A DNA stretch of 64,000 bases from Hyperoodon ampullatus. Taxonomy: Eukaryota; Chordata; Mammalia; Artiodactyla; Ziphiidae. The stretch covers positions 180,010,428 to 180,074,427 of the forward strand of contig OX457056.1 in NCBI GenBank assembly GCA_949752795.1, in the 5' to 3' direction. The position numbers and the translations under genes are program-made. Below, in pieces: positions 1 to 13,093 of the stretch (position 1 is its first letter; every line of letters starts with the position of its first letter). The notes under the pieces are model-generated. The model saw only the letters and a list, made by a program, of their open reading frames with translations. It was not told the origin of the DNA and did not search any database.

Positions 1-240
1 GGGCTCAGAAACCACAGGGTCTCTAAGGTGGTTAAAACCCCTATGTCTGGGCTCAATTCCCTCAATTCTCTCCCTCCTGCCCTTGCCACGAGTCTGGCTT
101 CCAGAAGCCAACAGACAAAGCAGTGAAGAAGAAAAGAAAAAGCCACCTTTTTTTCATGGTCAGGGTGTGGTGTGTTCTCAGATCTGAGCCTCTTGGATGT
201 AAACATGGGCTTGAGGAGCATTTCTAGGCCACCAGATGAC

Positions 241-570
241 ACTGTCCCCAACTGGTGGTTAATTTTATGTGTCAACTTGGATAGGTCACGGTGGCCAACT
301 GTTTGGTCAAACACTAGTCTAGATGTACTTCCCAGGCTAGAAAACAAGCGGCCCCCTGACACAGAGATCCAGAGTCCTGAGGATATGTAGCATGCAATAA
401 ACAATAAAAGCTCCAGAGAGACAGCAAGGTACCAATGGCAGACTGGACTGTGGAGTCGAACAGTTCTACCTCGGAATTGCTTAAGATAATGACACTGCCC
501 TGGAGCTGTCCAAGGTGCTGACCTGACCTGGAGTGTGCTGTGATCAAAGCGAGGATGGAAAGAACCACCA
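241..570. mobile_element. Possible old interspersed repeat
   Basis: The phrase TTAATTTTATGTGTCAACTT followed by GGTCAAACACTAGTCTAGATG occurs in a widespread old mammalian repeat. The class is uncertain. The rest of 1-1539 shows nothing else I can name. Confidence 0.35.
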
Positions 571-1539
571 TTCTTTAACCCCACACCTGGCTGCCACCTT
601 GATGTGAAGTCTACTGTCCAAAATTCAGGTACCAATTCTGCCCTCACCTCCTGCCACCCTACCTTTCTTTGCCTACTCTCCCAAGACACTTAACTTTCCA
701 GCTGGACCTTGCCTTAGAAGCACCTTATCTTTAGCTTCATGGACCTATGAACTGAGCCCACCTCTAAGGGCCCACCTGGGTCCCTCCACCCTCAGACCTG
801 AACTAAGGCCCACCAGACTTTGGGGTGAGGCCCTGACACTGGGGAGCATCCCCAGAGCCACCTCCAGAAAATGCAGATATTTGATTCAAACAGGCTATTG
901 CCTCTGTACATTCTGACAAGCTGGGGAGTCTATGCCCAAATGTATTGGTGGAATAAGAACACAAAGCACCCAGCCTCCAAGGGACTTTGTGTCCCTCTTC
1001 ACAAGTCATAAACCCTCCTGTAGGGTGGTACTGATTAAAGAGAAATCTGCTGTGCTGGAAAAGGAGAATGTATTAGGTTCAGTAGTAAGTATATAAAATA
1101 AACTTAGAGGGTTTCTAAATATATAATTATTTGGTTATTTATTTTTGGAAATAGTCTATACTTTATGTTAATAGGAAGATCGTATAGCAAATCAGTGGAT
1201 TTAGGAGAACCTGTCTTAGAACTTAGGATTTATAAAGACATAGGGGAGGTAAAGGGGGAAGCTTCAGAGCATTCATTTCTTTGAGACCACAGAGTGAGGT
1301 GAGTCCTAAACACAGCTAGATTTGACAAAGTGAAAAAAGGGTCAGCTGAGACTAAAGCCTGTAGACTCTATTCTCAGTCACCCATCAAGGAGCCCCCTCC
1401 TCATGCTAATGAATGATAATTAACAAAGTCATAGTAAATGAAGTAACCAGCAACATTTAGTGCTGTAAAAACTACCCTGGGTGAGGTATTGGGGTGGACT
1501 TTAGGGGGATTGAGTAAAGGACAAAGAAAGAGGGCAGAG

Positions 1540-1655
1540 GGAATTCCCTGGCGGTCCAGGGGCTAGGACTCTGCGCTTCCACTGCAGGGAGCACAGGTTC
1601 AATCCCTGGTCCAGGAACTAAGATCCCGCAAGCAGCGTGGTGTGGCCAAAAAAAA
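1540..1655 (+). mobile_element. Old short CHR-type (tRNA-derived) SINE
   Basis: The copy begins GGGAATTCCCTGGCGGTCC, has the tRNA-like GGTTCAATCCCTGGTCC box, and ends GGTGTGGCC plus A-run. It belongs to the older ~115-bp artiodactyl/cetacean form. Confidence 0.9.
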
Positions 1656-3289
1656 GGTGGGGGAGGGCCATAAGTGTGAAGGCCAAACTGATCCATAAAA
1701 GAAATCAACTGAGCCTGTGTTCTGGAGAGTTCTGGGAATGGTACCTGCCTGTTGTGTCTCTTAAGGGCACAGTTTCAAAGAACTGTAAAGAACTGGAGGA
1801 GTCCACACTGCATCATCTTCTACCTGGAAAGAAACCTGGAGAGGAGGGGATAGCATTTGTTTCCCTGGCCACTCTTATGAGGGTCGCGAATTACTAGCAG
1901 CTCGGCCTCTGGCGTCCATGGTTAATGTCATCAAAGAACCCCACCCCAAGGGAAGTCCAGTAAGTGGAGTGAAGTCAATATGCTTCAGTACTTAAACACA
2001 GCTATGAAATGTGCCCACAAAGGTTACACTTAAGTTCCTCCTCCTACAAAGACCCCTTGCTGGGAGAGAGCCCATCCCCTCCAGTGCATCCTGGAAGCCA
2101 GTGCCTCAATGAGTTCAGCCCCTGGAGCTCTAAACCCTGCCCTCCATCCCACCCCTGCAATGAGCACACATCCAGGACCGAGCCAACTCCACTCTATCTC
2201 CCCACCCCCATCTTCTCAGAACTCAGAGCCAGGTCTGTTCAAGCTTATCACCAGCCCCTCAGGTCCAAGCTGGATGACCTGAGGCCACCTGCCATGGTCA
2301 GCAGCCTCAGCTCCACCACCTGTGTGGTTTCTGATTGCTCCTGTCGTCACCTGAGCCGGAAATCCCCTACCCTACTCTCCTGCTGGATCTGCCCTGTCCC
2401 AGAGCTATATAGTGGCAGTCCTCACGCCCTCCTCCCCCCATCCCCAAACCCAGATCCTTCTAATCAGGCCCACAGCCACTAGTGGATTTAACAGATATAG
2501 CCCAATGCCCCAAATCTTTCCCCGAACGTCTCAATGGACTGAACCCCAAGGTTCTGCTCAGGACAGAACCACAAGGGTTCTTTATACACTTGGACCTGGC
2601 GCCTCCCCATCCCCCAGCACTCTCTCCAGGGCCAGCATTTGCAATAGGTGTTTCCTAGCCCCGGGCGGGGCAGAGTGGTAGGAACAGGACTCCATCAGCT
2701 CTCAGCCTGTGCCCCACCCCACCAATGAGGCTTGAGTCCTGAGGACCCCAATCACAGTTTAATGTATCAGCCCAGCAGTGCTCCGGCAGGGGACTCAGGT
2801 GTCTGAGCATTGGAGAGAAGGGCATATATAGGTCCAGACTCCAGGCATCCCCCTGCCTGGTCTGTGGTTTCTGCAAAGAGGCTGGAAATCCTAGAAGAGG
2901 CAGTTGATCCCACTCAGACCCAGCCAGAAACACCTGAAGCCCTTCTGTCATCTTGTCCCAGAGACTCACGTGCACTCCAGTCTGCTGGGGCCTGAAATGT
3001 CCCCACATTTATTTTTGGAGCTTCCCAAAAGCCAAAGTCGGAGGAACTTACAACTTGGCCAGCTTTGCTAACACTGTGCAGCGGTCTGCACAGTAATAGC
3101 GTGTTATCTCTGAGCTCAGATCTCTCCAGCCCAGACAGCAGAGGGTACAGGAAGGTGAGCATGATAGATTTCCAGCCAATCCATCCTGAAAGAGCCTCAT
3201 GCGTCAAGATGAGCGGAGGAGGTGGGGAAGAGGAGGAAGTGAGGGCAGAGGAGGACGAGGAGCAGGAAGTGGCTTAGGAGGGACAGCTT

Positions 3290-3470
3290 AACGCTTTCCG
3301 AGCACCTCCTCTGTGCCAGCCTGGGAGCCAAGGCATCACATATTGATATCTTGTTCAATCCCCCACCAAGCCTGTTAGGCAAGTGTTATTCTGTCTTTAC
3401 AAATGAGGAAACCAAGGCTCAGAAAGTTTAAGTGTCCTTTAAATCACACAGCCTGTAAGTGCAAACTCAG
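3290..3470 (-). mobile_element. MIR SINE
   Basis: Decayed minus-strand MIR with the core TTACAAATGAGGAAACCAAGG and CACACAGCCTGTAAGTGC. Confidence 0.7.
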
Positions 3471-5159
3471 ACTGTCGGATGTGAAAGATCCTCTCTCCAC
3501 TGCATCATGCAGTTTCCAACAGGCAATAGGGGAAACCTGGGGCAGCTGGGAGACCTAGTCACAGCAGATAAGTGTCACCCACATGTTTGTTCCCATAACG
3601 TTCTACCATATCATGCATGGGGTGCTACCCACACCCATAACAAAACGTCCCTCCATCGAAGCCTGAGAGTGTTACTGGTTCCCGAGAGGACCATCCCCCC
3701 ACCCCCAGGCAGGGAAGGCAAATACCCAGACCACATCTTTACGACCCAACAGAAGAGAAGAGTCAGGGGCTTCCTGGCTCCTAAGAACACTGGGCCACCA
3801 GAGAGAAGAAATGTATCATGATCCTTCCCTCTCTCTCTCTCTCCCTGTCTCTCCTTCCCTCCAACCGGAGCTCGGGGTTCAGAAGCTAAAGCAAAAACCC
3901 ACTGGCGGCACCACAGTCTGTTTAAACTAGCTGGTTTTGAAACCCTTGGGTCCACAGTTCCGAGGGTCCCTAATGACTCAGCCCAGGGTGCCTGTCCCAC
4001 ATGGATAGAAGCGGGGAGCCTAGCTTCTCCCCTGGGGCTGGCTTCTTCCCAGCACTTGTAATCTGAGCAAAGTGCCTCCTGGCTGAGTGCCACCGTGCAG
4101 GCTCTTTCTGCTGACACGGACACTTTCGTAAAGTTCAGACCACCGTGGCTACTGTTAAGTTAAATGTGGGTGAAAACAAAGCAAAGCTATCTCCTAATGT
4201 TTCCAGGTGGTTTAGCTCCGTGAAGCCCAGATGACATCAGAGTCATTTCACTTTCAAAACAGAAATTGCCCCAACCTGGAAAAATGACTTTCCACGGCGG
4301 TGCTGAGGAGTGAATGGAGGAAATGCACTTTTTGTTCCATGTCCCGTCCTAAACACGCTGTCCCTTTCTCTGCTGGAGCTGATGACAAGAGTGCCCACTC
4401 GTCACCTCCCAAGAAGCAGCTTACCCTTCATTAGTCAGCAAAAGGAAAGTGATTGCTTTCCTTTCCTTCCAAGCTGCTCCCCCAGAGGGGGATTTCTCTC
4501 CTTCTACCTCTGGCAATGGATGCAGAGGCCTTGGTCCAGTCTCACCACAGTCCATGGCGGTGGAGCTGCCTTAGACCTCCGACCACAGAGGCTAGGCTGG
4601 GCCTGGAGGCAGCAGGATGGGAAGAGCTGATGGTACAGACAGGGTGGTGGGAGGAAGGTCCATATCTTGGCTCCATCGCTTACAAGCCCTGCAACTTGGG
4701 CAAGATGCTTCACCTTTCTTCCCCTCCCATTTCCTCACCTGCAAGCCACCACTGGTCACATCTCACAGGGTGACTAGGGAGACTGAGCCCTTTATTAATG
4801 GTTACGTGCTGTCAGGGCTTCTGCCTGCCCCACCCTCAGGGTGCCATTCACCTAGACTGCAGCAAACAGTGCCCAGGGCTGCGCCCCCTGTGGGAGGAGG
4901 CTGTGTGCAAATGAATCCCAGTAATAATATCCACAGTGGTCCACCCACTTTGGCATCCCATTTGGAGAAGCAACGGGACCTCAAAGCAGCTCTGTAGGAC
5001 AGGACACCAGGAAAGAAGATGCCAAACTCAGGGGCTCTTTCCTTGCTACCACAAGAGCATGTCCTGTGGAAAAGACCAGGGCTGAGGGTGGGCGGTGAGG
5101 TGAGGGCACAAGAACCTGGGGCTTGGCAGGCTCTCTTTAACTCCCCTGCCATTAATAAT

Positions 5160-5370
5160 ACAGGAATTATACTGACAGCTGCCATCACCCAGCACTACGC
5201 ATGAGTCAGGCACCACGCCAGGCTCCTCAGACACATCTTCTCAGCTAATCCTCAGGACAACCTTGTAACATTGACAGATGAGGGTACTGAGGTTCTGAGA
5301 GGCTCCACAGCTGGCCCCACTCACTCAGCCAGTAGGTGGTGGGGCTGGAACTGGAAGCCAATCCCTTGAG
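5160..5370 (-). mobile_element. MIR SINE
   Basis: Minus-strand MIR: CTAATCCTCAGGACAACC, AGATGAGGGTACTGAGG, and GTGGTGGGGCTGGAACTGG. Confidence 0.7.
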
Positions 5371-6821
5371 CCTTACGCATCTCTTGAGCACATGAGCTGA
5401 GCAAAGGGGTGTTTATGTAATGAACAGAGGAGAATCTCTGGGATCCCCTGTTCAGGTTCCCTGTCTCCTAATCTCACAGTGTGACACAGGAGCAGGAAAA
5501 GCCACCCAGGAGCCTCCCTTCCCAGGTCTCCATAGCAGGAGGTCTCCCCTCTAGAGGTGCAGTGCAGCATGACCTGGCACAGCATGCAATGGTGGCCCAG
5601 GACTGGGTGGCATCCTGGATCTTGACCCCTCCCCTCCGGCCCAGTAGCCAAGGTTCCCCCAATCCTGACCCCCCACTCCAGTTTCCAAGCTCCAGAACTT
5701 TACTGCCAAAGCCCAGGAAATTCACAGGACAGGACAGCCATCCCCTGGCTGGGGAGAAGGTGAGAGCTGGGATGTCCCCCAACTGGAGCATCTGCTGCCT
5801 CCGCATCCCCATCCCACAGACCCACACTCCTGGTGGCTGGCTCCCTGCTGGACAGCCAGGCCTGCCAACGCTTGTTGTTTCTGCTAAACTTGATGCTATT
5901 ACAACAAAACCCCTGTACTTCTCGCAAACAGTTTTCCCCTTTGCAATCTCATAAATTAATTCCCTCCTTTCGAGCTGACTGGCTTCCTGCTAATCTAACC
6001 ACTAACCTATCACCAACCATAAACTAAATGATCCGTAAACATTCTCCCATCTCTAGCCTAATGCACTAACATCACTTTTCTGTTTTTCCTGCGTTATCTT
6101 TCTTTGCTCAGGCCAGCTCAGGTCCAGCGTCCTCTCTCCTTCCTCCTAAACATGGGGGCTTCCTGCCCTTCACTCCTGAGCCTCCATTCCCTGTCCCTCC
6201 CCCGGACTCTTTCACCAAGAGGTGGGGTTGGCTGCTTCAACTGGTGCCCAGGGTCTGAACTGATGAGGGCTGACTCCTCCAGCCTGAAACCCACCATAAA
6301 ATAAGCTAAGGTTGTCCTGTCCTAATGTCAGAAGCTCCAGATGAGGGTGAGTGGCATGCAGGTGGCTCAGATCCCTGAGACCAGGGCTCCTCCCACCCCT
6401 TAGGCTCCTGTGTCAAGCAGCCATCTGCTCTCCCAAGCCCTCAGGATGGGATCAGCTCTGCCTAGAAGATATCAGAGCAATCCATGACCTGGCCCAGAGG
6501 CAGGGACAAGGAAACTTCAGTAGTTCTGGGGTTGCTTCCTGCTGGCCTGGGAAATCATGACACAGGGCCCTTGGAATGAAAGTGTCATTGGGCTGCAGGG
6601 AGCACCTTCAGCTTATCAGGGGAAGACCCCTGAGGAAGTAGCTCTGAAGACCGTTATCTCTTATGAAGCCACTTTGGCTCTCGGGCAGTCCCTTCTCCCA
6701 GCACTTGTCATAGGTATGTCAGCTGTCTGACTCTCTGTGCTGAGCCAGTATACAGGGCTGCCATTCCAGAGCCACGCCCCGTCCCCTAAGACCTCGTGCA
6801 GGAGCATCAGAAAGGCCACAT

Positions 6822-7566
6822 AATCAACAGAGGAATGGATAAAGATGTAGTACACATATACAATGGAATATTACTCAGCCATAAAAAAGAAAATAATGCC
6901 ATTTGCAGCAACACAGATGGACCTAGAGATTGTCATACTGTGTCAGACACAGAAAGACAAATATCATATGATATCACTTATATAAGCTTAAAAAAAGGGT
7001 ACAGGAGCTTCCCTGGCGGCGCAGTGGTTGAGAGTCTGCCTGCCAATGCAGGGGACACGGGTTCGTGCCCTGGTCTGGGAAGATCCCACATGCCGCGGAG
7101 TGGCTGGGCCCGTGAGCCATGGCCGCTGGGCCTGCGCGCATCCGGAGCCTGTGCTCGGCAATGGGAGAGGCCACAACAGTGAGAGGCCCGCATACCACAA
7201 AAAAAAAAAAAAAAAAAGGGTACAAATGAACTTATTTACAAAACAGAAGTACAATCACGGATGTAGAAAACAAACTTATGGTTACCAGGGGATAAGGTAG
7301 GGGAGAGATAAATTGGGAGACTGGGACTGACATATACACAGTACTATATATAAAATAGATAACTAATAAGAACCTGCTGTATAGCACAGAGAACTCTACT
7401 CAATACTCTGTAATGGCCTATATGGGAAAAGAATCTTTAAAAAAAAGAGTGGTTATATGTATATGTATAACTGATTCACTTTGCTGTACACCTGAAACTC
7501 AACACAACATTGTAAATCAACTATACTCCAATAAAAAATTTTAAATTAAAAAAAAAATTTTTTTAA
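6822..7566 (+). mobile_element. 5'-truncated L1 3' end, host of a nested SINE
   Basis: The element carries the end of L1 ORF2 (GGAATATTACTCAGCCATAAA) and an artiodactyl-type 3' UTR ending TATACTCCAATAAAAAAT and poly-A. A 14-bp target-site duplication, CAGAAAGGCCACAT, flanks it at 6808-6821 and 7567-7580. A CHR SINE is inserted at 7004-7211. It is non-functional. Confidence 0.93.
7004..7211 (+). mobile_element. CHR SINE nested in L1
   Basis: Full-length cetacean-type CHR with A-rich tail. It duplicated AAAAAAGGGTACA of the host L1 (6991-7003 and 7212-7224), so it is younger than that L1. Confidence 0.95.
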
Positions 7567-7794
7567 CAGAAAGGCCACATGGGTGTGAAGCCCAGAGAGA
7601 GGACCCAGGGCCCCACTGCTGAGTCACCAAGCCCCTTGTGTTCATTTATCCCATAGGAAACGCTGAGACCTGCCCTCTGCTTGGGCCTACAGTCAGGACC
7701 CTCCACCCAATCTGTCTTTCCCAGGACTGGCCTTCTGCCCCAGACCCCGCTGTGACGTCTCCAGTTCAGAGCCCCCAGCCTCTGCTGGACCTCC

Positions 7795-7965
7795 AGGCTC
7801 TGCCCCTGTCAAACAGCATGACCTTGGGCCAGTCACCCACCCTCCTCCAGCTTCAATCTCCTCCTCTGTGAGGCCCATACCTCCTCAGCCATCCTAAGAA
7901 TGAAATGGGAAACGTAAACACAGCGTTTAGCACAGTGCCTGGTTGGGATTCCATAAAACAAAGAT
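7795..7965 (+). mobile_element. MIR SINE
   Basis: Plus-strand MIR: CATGACCTTGGGCCAGTCAC, CAATCTCCTCCTCTGTGAGG, and TTTAGCACAGTGCCTGG. Confidence 0.7.
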
Positions 7966-8281
7966 CGTGCTCTCCCTTCAGCCTTTGTCCTCCAGGCTCC
8001 ACGTCACAGCTCTCACCTTGTCACCCAGGCCAGGCACAGCCGCATCCCAGGCAGGTCTCTCCAGATTCCAGATGACCACACCCACCAGGCAAGGATGGCT
8101 GGGGCCACAGGGCAGAGAGCAACTCTCAAGGCAGGAACATGGTCTGGTGGCCCAGGGCAGAGTACAGGGATGCTTCCCCAAATGGGCCTGAGACTGAGTA
8201 GCTTCTCTCAGAACCCCTTCAGCTTCTTTGAGTCCCACAAGGAACCTGGATTTCTGCATATCTGGCTGCAGCTTAATATTA

Positions 8282-8810
8282 TATTACTTAGCCTCATCAT
8301 CCATCTGATCTACCTCCTACCCAGCAACTCCCACTAACCCATTCATCTGTAGATCCATGCATCCATTCACCCTACCCCTCATCCACCCACCCTCCCACTC
8401 ACCTATACATATACCCCCAGCTATCCATCTTTTCCTTCATCACCCTATTTATCTCCCTCCAGTCATCCACCCATTCATCGACCTACTGCTATCTACACTC
8501 CATCAATCCACCCAGCCACCCAGCCAACTCCATCTTCCGATCCATCCACTCATCTGCTTATCCAACTCTGATTCCCATCAATCCACCATCTACACATCCT
8601 CCCACTGACTACCCAGCCAGCCATAAACTCAATCAACCATTCATACATACATACATACATACATACATACATCCACCCATCTTTCTAAGTCCTATCTATC
8701 AATTCCATCCACTCATCCATCTAGCCCCCATGCATCTACCCATTTATACATCCACCCAACCACGATTATCCACCCATCTACACATCCAGCCAAACTCCAT
8801 TCCCCTGCTC
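8282..8810. repeat. Degenerate (ATCC)n minisatellite
   Basis: About 500 bp of pyrimidine-rich CATC/CCAT/CACC units (CATCCATTCACC, CATCCACCC and so on) on the plus strand. It contains a pure (CATA)n block at 8642-8671. The open frames in it are artefacts of the repeat. Confidence 0.85.
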
Positions 8811-8929
8811 TTCTCCTAAGACTAAGCAAGTGTGTCTCAGAATGCAACATGGGGGGCTAGCACTGGCCACAGACCCAGCCTGTGGCACCCCGTCCACTCT
8901 GGTCCATACTGCGAACCTCTGTTCAGCCA

Positions 8930-9115
8930 ACACCTCCCACAGCCTTCAGGCACTGCACTCTTGGAAGTCTTCCCTGATGCCCCAGACAGACTCTGTACCC
9001 CCAGAATGTTCTGGAAGGATCTCACTTCACTCACTCTCCATCCCCACCACACACTCCTATAAGCTGGGACTGCCAGCTGCTTCATGCCAGGGACTTTGCA
9101 GCCTGGACTTTTGCA
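8930..9115 (+). mobile_element. L2-like LINE remnant
   Basis: CTTGGAAGTCTTCCCTGATG and CTATAAGCTGGGACTGCCAG resemble the L2 3' region. Diverged. Confidence 0.45.
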
Positions 9116-9559
9116 AGCAAGTCCAGTCATAAGGCACAGCCCTCCGGGGTCTCTAGAGCTGCAGTGGCCCCATGCGGCAGGCCCAACTTGGCCTCGGAGG
9201 CTCTGCACACTCCCGAAACCAAGTGCAAGAGCCTTTCCCCAACACTGGACCCAGAGGCCCTTCAAAAGTGCCCCCAGCCAAGTTGGAATAGCCTAGGCAA
9301 GACCTCCAGGCTTGGCAGAGCCAGACCCAGTGGAAGACAGGCATGTGGAGCCCAGCCTAGAAGGACCCTGCAGTGAGTGCATGAAACCTGAGTGCTCCTG
9401 GACCCCAGCCCTCCCAGCTCCCAGGTCATCTTTATGGGCATCAGTCACAAATGTAAAAACCCCAAACCAACGCATTCAGCTTCCAGATAAGGTCCCCATC
9501 TTGGTCTGGTGTAGTTTTGTCTGAGACAGGGACAGGCTGGAGTTTGGAACCACCTATTC

Positions 9560-9735
9560 CCAGCCGGTGCTTCTCAACTACAAAGTGCACAGGAGTCACT
9601 AGAACTATCCATGATGAAATGCAAATCCCCAGGCCTTTCCCCAAGAGACTCAGCAGGGGTGGTGGAGGCAGGAAGATGTACACAAGTCCAGCCTTGGTGA
9701 TTCCGATATAGGTGGCCCCAGGGCCACTCGTGAAA
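9560..9735. mobile_element. MER5-like DNA-transposon remnant
   Basis: CGGTGCTTCTCAACTACAAAG, AAATGCAAATCCCCAGGCC and TGGTGATTCCGATATAGG match the pattern of non-autonomous hAT (MER5-type) elements with imperfect terminal inverted repeats. Confidence 0.55.
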
Positions 9736-11739
9736 AAACACGACACATCTAAATCCCCTGAGAACGGAGTCCCCGCCCCTCACCTCCATGCAAAAGGCAG
9801 ACCCCCGCCTTCCACCAGCCCACCCTAGGCCCTTTCTCAGGGCCTCCGGGCTCAGCCCACGTAAGCATAGCTGCCCCTCTGTTCTCTGCCTCATCCCCTG
9901 ATTCTAAACACTGGGCTTGCAGCTCACTGCTAGGACCAGATGGTGCCTTGTCCCACAGTGCTCAGACCCCTGAACACAGAACCTTCCCCACCCAGGCCTG
10001 CATGCTCCTGCTGGCTAGGCCAGCCCACCCACCAGACCCCTACATCCACTCTGAACAAGACAGACTCCATGGAGCGGAGGAACACAGTGAGTGAATGCTC
10101 TGTGGGCCTGTGAATTTCTGCAAGTGTTATGAATGACCCAAAGCGAAAGCATTTGTAAGAATGATGACAAATATCTTGACAGTGTTTTCAATTACCCACA
10201 ATTACATCTCACCTTCTGAAAATGGATTCTCCACGCTGCTGTTTTTTCTCGGGAGCACCCGCCTGGCATTCTCACAGCCTGCCTCTGCTGGGATGGCAAA
10301 GAGAGGTCGGGGGGTGCTTCCCTGGTGGCGCAGTAGTTGAGAGTCCGCCTGTCGATGCAGGGAACACAGGTTCGTGCCCCGGTCCGGGAAGATCCCACAT
10401 GCCGCGGAGCGGCTGGGCCCGTGAGCCATGGCCGCTGAGCCTGCCCGTCCGGAGCCTGTGCTCCGCAACGGGAGAGGCCACAACAGTGAGAGGCCCGCGT
10501 ACCGCCAAAAAAAAAAAAAAGAGAGAGAGGTCGGGGGGCTGCAAACAACAAGCACCTTGTGCCTGGGGAGCTCAGCCAGTGACCCTGGCTGGGTCATGAG
10601 GGCAAGTGGGTCCCCTTCTCTGGCTCTGATTTAGGAAGCAGGAAGCCAAAGGACACCACCCAAGTTGTGTCAGTTTGGCTCATACAGTCTGCAAAGCCAG
10701 CCTGGGCTACCCAAGTGGAAAGAAAAGGCCCCAGGTGCTTGTGGCACCTCACCCCACCGCTGGCCTGCTCTTCAGAGGCATGAGAAGAGCCATGGCCCAC
10801 CTCAGTGCAGGAAAGTACTAGCAATGACTCAGTACCTGAGTGCTGGTACCAAGTGTGGCCTCTCTGCCTCCACTGCTGTAGGCCCCAGTGCCCACTCGGG
10901 AAGGGTGAAGAACCCAAGGGCAGAGGAGCCCTGAACAGACACTCACCAGACCTTTCTGGTGGTCTTAGCCTCCTTCCAGCCTCCCCTGCAGCAAGGGACC
11001 CAGGCCTCTCTCTTAGACCATGAGGCCCAGCCTTTCACTATTCTTTTAATAGATTCTGACCCCTCTTTCCAGCTGCTCCTATTATTCCTGAGCTAGTGTA
11101 GGGGGCTGGTTCTCCCCATGTTAAAAGTCAGCACAGCCAAGCACAGGTAGGACCCTCAGGGTGAGAGAGGCAGGGGGCAGGGGCTTTGGGCCCAAGGGAT
11201 GCACAGGAGTTAGGTAGCCAGCCCCCATGCTCTCCACCAAAGTCCCTCTTGGTAACGGAACAAGGCTGACCCCAGAAATCGTGTCTCACTCTGGCTTTTA
11301 TTCCACATACTGCATTGAACTCAGACATGCTCACGACCACAGCTGCCACGCAACAGCTGTGCCAAGGCTGGAAAATGCCCCTGCTGTCCCCAGTCAAGCT
11401 CTGTGCTCTGATCCAGAGGTTACTCCCAGCCCTCTGGCCTCCACCTGCCAGGGCCAGCCCATAGCCGCGCAGCACAGGTTGACGGAGTGGGCAAACCTCA
11501 CGTGGCTGCCGCTCCAGCTGTGGAAACCCCACTTCCGGTGTCCTAGGGATGTGCTGGGGCCGAAGGACAAGAAAGCCCAACCAGGCCAGGCCCAGCATCC
11601 TGCCTGTCCACCTCCTGCTGGGACCCACCTGAGCCAAGGTGCCGGGCCTGAGGTCATGGGCAGAAGGAGAGAACGCGGGAGAGGAAAGCACTGCTCTTCC
11701 TGAGACCCTATCATAGACAGGACAAAGTGCTGGACACTC
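9736..11739. other. GRID1: Intron 2 stretch with no gene
   Basis: Only the CHR SINE at 10314 stands out. The rest is GC-moderate unique-looking sequence. Confidence 0.6.
10314..10524 (+). mobile_element. CHR SINE
   Basis: Full-length copy, ending ACCGCC plus poly-A and a short GA run. The target-site duplication is GAGAGGTCGGGGGG (10301-10314 and 10525-10538). Confidence 0.95.
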
Positions 11740-12365
11740 TCATCCACTCACTCATTCATTCATTCAACTGAGCAGCTACTATGTACCAGGCACATGGGAT
11801 TCATCTGAGAACCAAAGAGATTTAGAACCCTATCCTCATGGAGTTTGCATTCTAGCAGGAGAAAGTGTATTAAAAAATAAACAAGTACGTTATGTACATA
11901 AGGAACACAGAGTGGGTTACAGGTGATGAGTGTTCTATGGAAAAAGCAGTGAAAGAACGATTGGGCAATGGGCTTTAATTTAAAATAGGGGGTTAGGGTA
12001 GGTCTCATCGAGGGGGCATGTGAACAAATACTCAGAGAAGGCGGGAGGGGAAGCCATGTGGGTGTAGAAAGAGCACTCCAGGCAGAGGGTTCAGGGTGTG
12101 CAAAGACCCTGAGGCTGAACCATGCCTGGGGTGCTCAAGGAGCAGGGAGGAGGCCAGCGTGGCCGGAGCAAAAGGAACACAGGGAGAGAGGGAGGAGATG
12201 AGGCCCAAGAGGTAATAGGGGACCCGACCATGAGGGGCCCCCATCATGAGGGGCCCCATAGGCTTGAACTCTAAGAGAAACAGAGAGCCATGGCAGGTTA
12301 TAAGCAGAAGAGCGACATGATCTGCCTTTGTTTTATAAGGCTCACCCTGACAGCAATGCCAGGAA
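11740..12365 (-). mobile_element. L2-like LINE 3' remnant
   Basis: It starts with ATTCATTCATTCAACTGAGC and CTACTATGTACCAGGCAC, then CTCATGGAGTTTGCATTCTAG, then GAGCACTCCAGGCAGAGG and GAAGAGCGACATGATCTGCC. These are the ordered landmarks of a common old LINE remnant. It includes a 16-bp duplication (CATGAGGGGCCCC at 12229 and 12245). Confidence 0.65.
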
Positions 12366-12872
12366 TACAGGCACAGACACTAGACTGACATATCAGCCTT
12401 ACAAAAACTCACCACAACCCGCAGGGTGACACAGCAACAGAAGCCAAAGCTTAGAGAGGTTAGATCCCAGGTCACTCAGCAAGGATTGCAGAGCTGGGAA
12501 TCCAATCTGTGGCTCCAGCTTGTTGCCTCCAGGACCCTGCAAAGACTCCATGTACCACCAACTGGCCGGCTTGCCCCGCACATTCCCCAGGGCAACCCCT
12601 GCACTGGGCAGGAGGGAATAAGGAGCCTGACCGAGGGGAGGCCTGGGCCAGCCCCAGGGACTGAGGAGCAGGAGTGCGTGGGAAGAGTGGCTGGGATACT
12701 CCTGCCCAGCATCATTCACTCCACTCTCTCCAGGCCCAGTGGACCTCTGGAAGCAGACCTCACCTCTCCCCTCCTCCCACTGATAAGGCACCCAACCTGC
12801 CATAAGGAACAAACTTGAGCTGTGACACTGGGCAACGAGCCTCCATTTACCCATCTATAAAATGGCCAGGGT

Positions 12873-13087
12873 GGGCTTCCCTGGTGGCGCAGTGGTTGAG
12901 AGTCCGCCTGCCGATGCAGGGGACACGGGTTCGTGCCCCGGTCCGGGAGGATCCCACATGCCGCGGAGCGGCTGGGCCCGTGAGCCGTGGCCGCTGAGCT
13001 TGCGCGTCCGGAGCCTGTGCTCGGCAACAGGAGAGGCCACAATAGTGAGAGGCCTGCGTACCACAAAAAAAAAAAAAAAAAAAAAAA
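12873..13087 (+). mobile_element. CHR SINE
   Basis: Full-length copy with a 20-odd base A tail. The target-site duplication GGCCAGGGT (12864-12872 and 13088-13096) overlaps the first unit of a 63-bp tandem duplication that follows it. Confidence 0.95.
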
Positions 13088-13093
13088 GGCCAG

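Larger units (their letters stand above)
1656..6807. other. GRID1: Intron 2 stretch with no gene
   Basis: Apart from two MIRs this is unremarkable mixed-composition DNA, pyrimidine-rich near 2010-2480 and 3800-3860. I see no exon, RNA gene or named repeat. Confidence 0.6.

Noticed and set aside
1540..1655. tRNA gene, from the tRNA-like boxes in SINE heads
   Set aside because: The boxes belong to tRNA-derived SINEs; no cloverleaf or mature tRNA is intact.
8282..8810. CRISPR-like array
   Set aside because: A four-base degenerate minisatellite with no spacer structure, in a mammalian genome.
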